64,000 bases of DNA from contig NZ_JAGINU010000004.1 of NCBI RefSeq assembly GCF_017876315.1, forward strand, positions 1 through 64,000, written 5' to 3'. The notes under the pieces were generated by a model, which ran no database searches, had not been told where the DNA came from, and worked only from the letters and a program-made list of their open reading frames with translations. This DNA comes from Pseudonocardia parietis. GTDB lineage: Bacteria > Actinomycetota > Actinomycetes > Mycobacteriales > Pseudonocardiaceae. The stretch's first letter is position 1, and each line of letters opens with the position of its first letter. Positions 63,612 through 64,000 of the stretch are shown piece by piece. Position numbers and translations under genes: made by a program.

Positions 63612-64000
63612 ATGAACGAGATCACCCTGGTCGGCAACATCGGCAAGAAGCCCGAGCTGGTCCACAGCGAGCGCACCGGAGATGCCGTGCTGCGGTTCTC
63701 CATCGCGCAGAACGAGCGCTACCTCGACCGCCAGAGCGGACAGTGGCGCGATGCCAAGCCGGTCTGGACCGACGTGGTCGCGTTCCGCGACCTGGCCGAG
63801 AACGCAGCCCAGTCCCTGCACACCGGGGACGCGGTGATCGTGATCGGCAAGCTCGCCGACAACTCCTACACCCCCGCCGGGGAGGACCGCGAGGTCCGGC
63901 GCACCGAGCTGCGGGCCCAGGCCATCGGCCCCGACCTGCGCCGCGCGAGCACCACCCTCACCCGCCGGCCCGGGCGCGAGCGCACCGAGTCGACGACCGC
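63612..64000 (+). CDS. ssb: Single-stranded DNA-binding protein (partial)
   Basis: The first 129 residues are seen, and the gene runs off the window. MNEITLVGNIGKKPELVHSE then TGDAVLRFSIAQNERYLDRQ, WTDVVAFRDLAENAAQSLHT and VIVIGKLADNSY form the OB fold. Plasmid SSBs coat single-stranded DNA during replication and transfer and fit with ArdC nearby. ATG with AGGAG at nine bases. Confidence 0.93.
   Translation, partial: MNEITLVGNIGKKPELVHSERTGDAVLRFSIAQNERYLDRQSGQWRDAKPVWTDVVAFRDLAENAAQSLHTGDAVIVIGKLADNSYTPAGEDREVRRTELRAQAIGPDLRRASTTLTRRPGRERTESTT

Noticed and set aside
1..64000. rRNA, tRNA or phage structural genes
   Set aside because: None was recognised on either strand by reading; a tRNA scan could not be run.

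Overview
The window is high-GC actinobacterial DNA, most like Pseudonocardia or a relative. This placement is inferred from the GC-rich third codon positions, an Lsr2 protein, HTH-DUF5753, DUF6879, DUF4913 and DUF4192 proteins, and an actinobacterial insertion-sequence set; no rRNA or tRNA gene was seen to confirm it. A RepA-type initiator gene beside a field of 17 iteron-like repeats says the molecule is, or contains, a plasmid.

Layout. (1) 0.3-12 kb: an intact catabolic region. A LysR regulator diverges from a four-gene operon (3-hydroxyisobutyrate-dehydrogenase-like, aldehyde dehydrogenase, enoyl-CoA hydratase, CaiB-type CoA transferase). A GntR/FadR regulator and a ketol-acid reductoisomerase face an operon of two metal-dependent amidohydrolases, a Rieske ferredoxin-like protein and a ferredoxin reductase. 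TGGATCCA-centred sites lie in front of gntR, ilvC and the amidohydrolase operon. (2) 12.5-22.8 kb: a GAF-PucR activator, then cyclase, amidase, an MHS-family transporter split by two insertion sequences, and a metallo-beta-lactamase-fold protein. (3) 22.8-34.6 kb: an insertion-sequence graveyard around TetR, SPW, AsnC, a PLP transsulfuration enzyme and a DHA2-like exporter, itself split by IS1634-like and IS21-like elements. (4) 34.6-44.5 kb: plasmid core with repA, iterons, lsr2, two small DNA-binding-like genes sharing a 228-bp direct repeat, and a second replication-like gene. (5) 44.5-64 kb: plasmid accessory backbone with an HTH-DUF5753/DUF6879 module, DUF4192, ArdC-like antirestriction, ssb, and an inserted cargo of an MHS transporter plus a TPP-riboswitch-controlled chimeric gene.

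Insertion boundaries are unusually clear. Six full elements have terminal repeats, and their target duplications are readable: CTAG twice, CCTTTTCC, TA, CCTGA, TCCG and TGGG. Removing each element with one duplication restores three host genes in frame. Two identical 2,850-bp IS21-like copies in the same orientation flank the replication region, so they could recombine to excise it.

The most interesting unexplained signals are: structured leaders with non-identical but equally well-paired stems in front of DUF4192, ArdC, ssb and a hypothetical gene; an IS21 element with a third gene and an apparent +1 frameshift in istB in both copies; a widely dispersed iteron field; and a canonical TPP riboswitch in front of a dehydrogenase-monooxygenase fusion.
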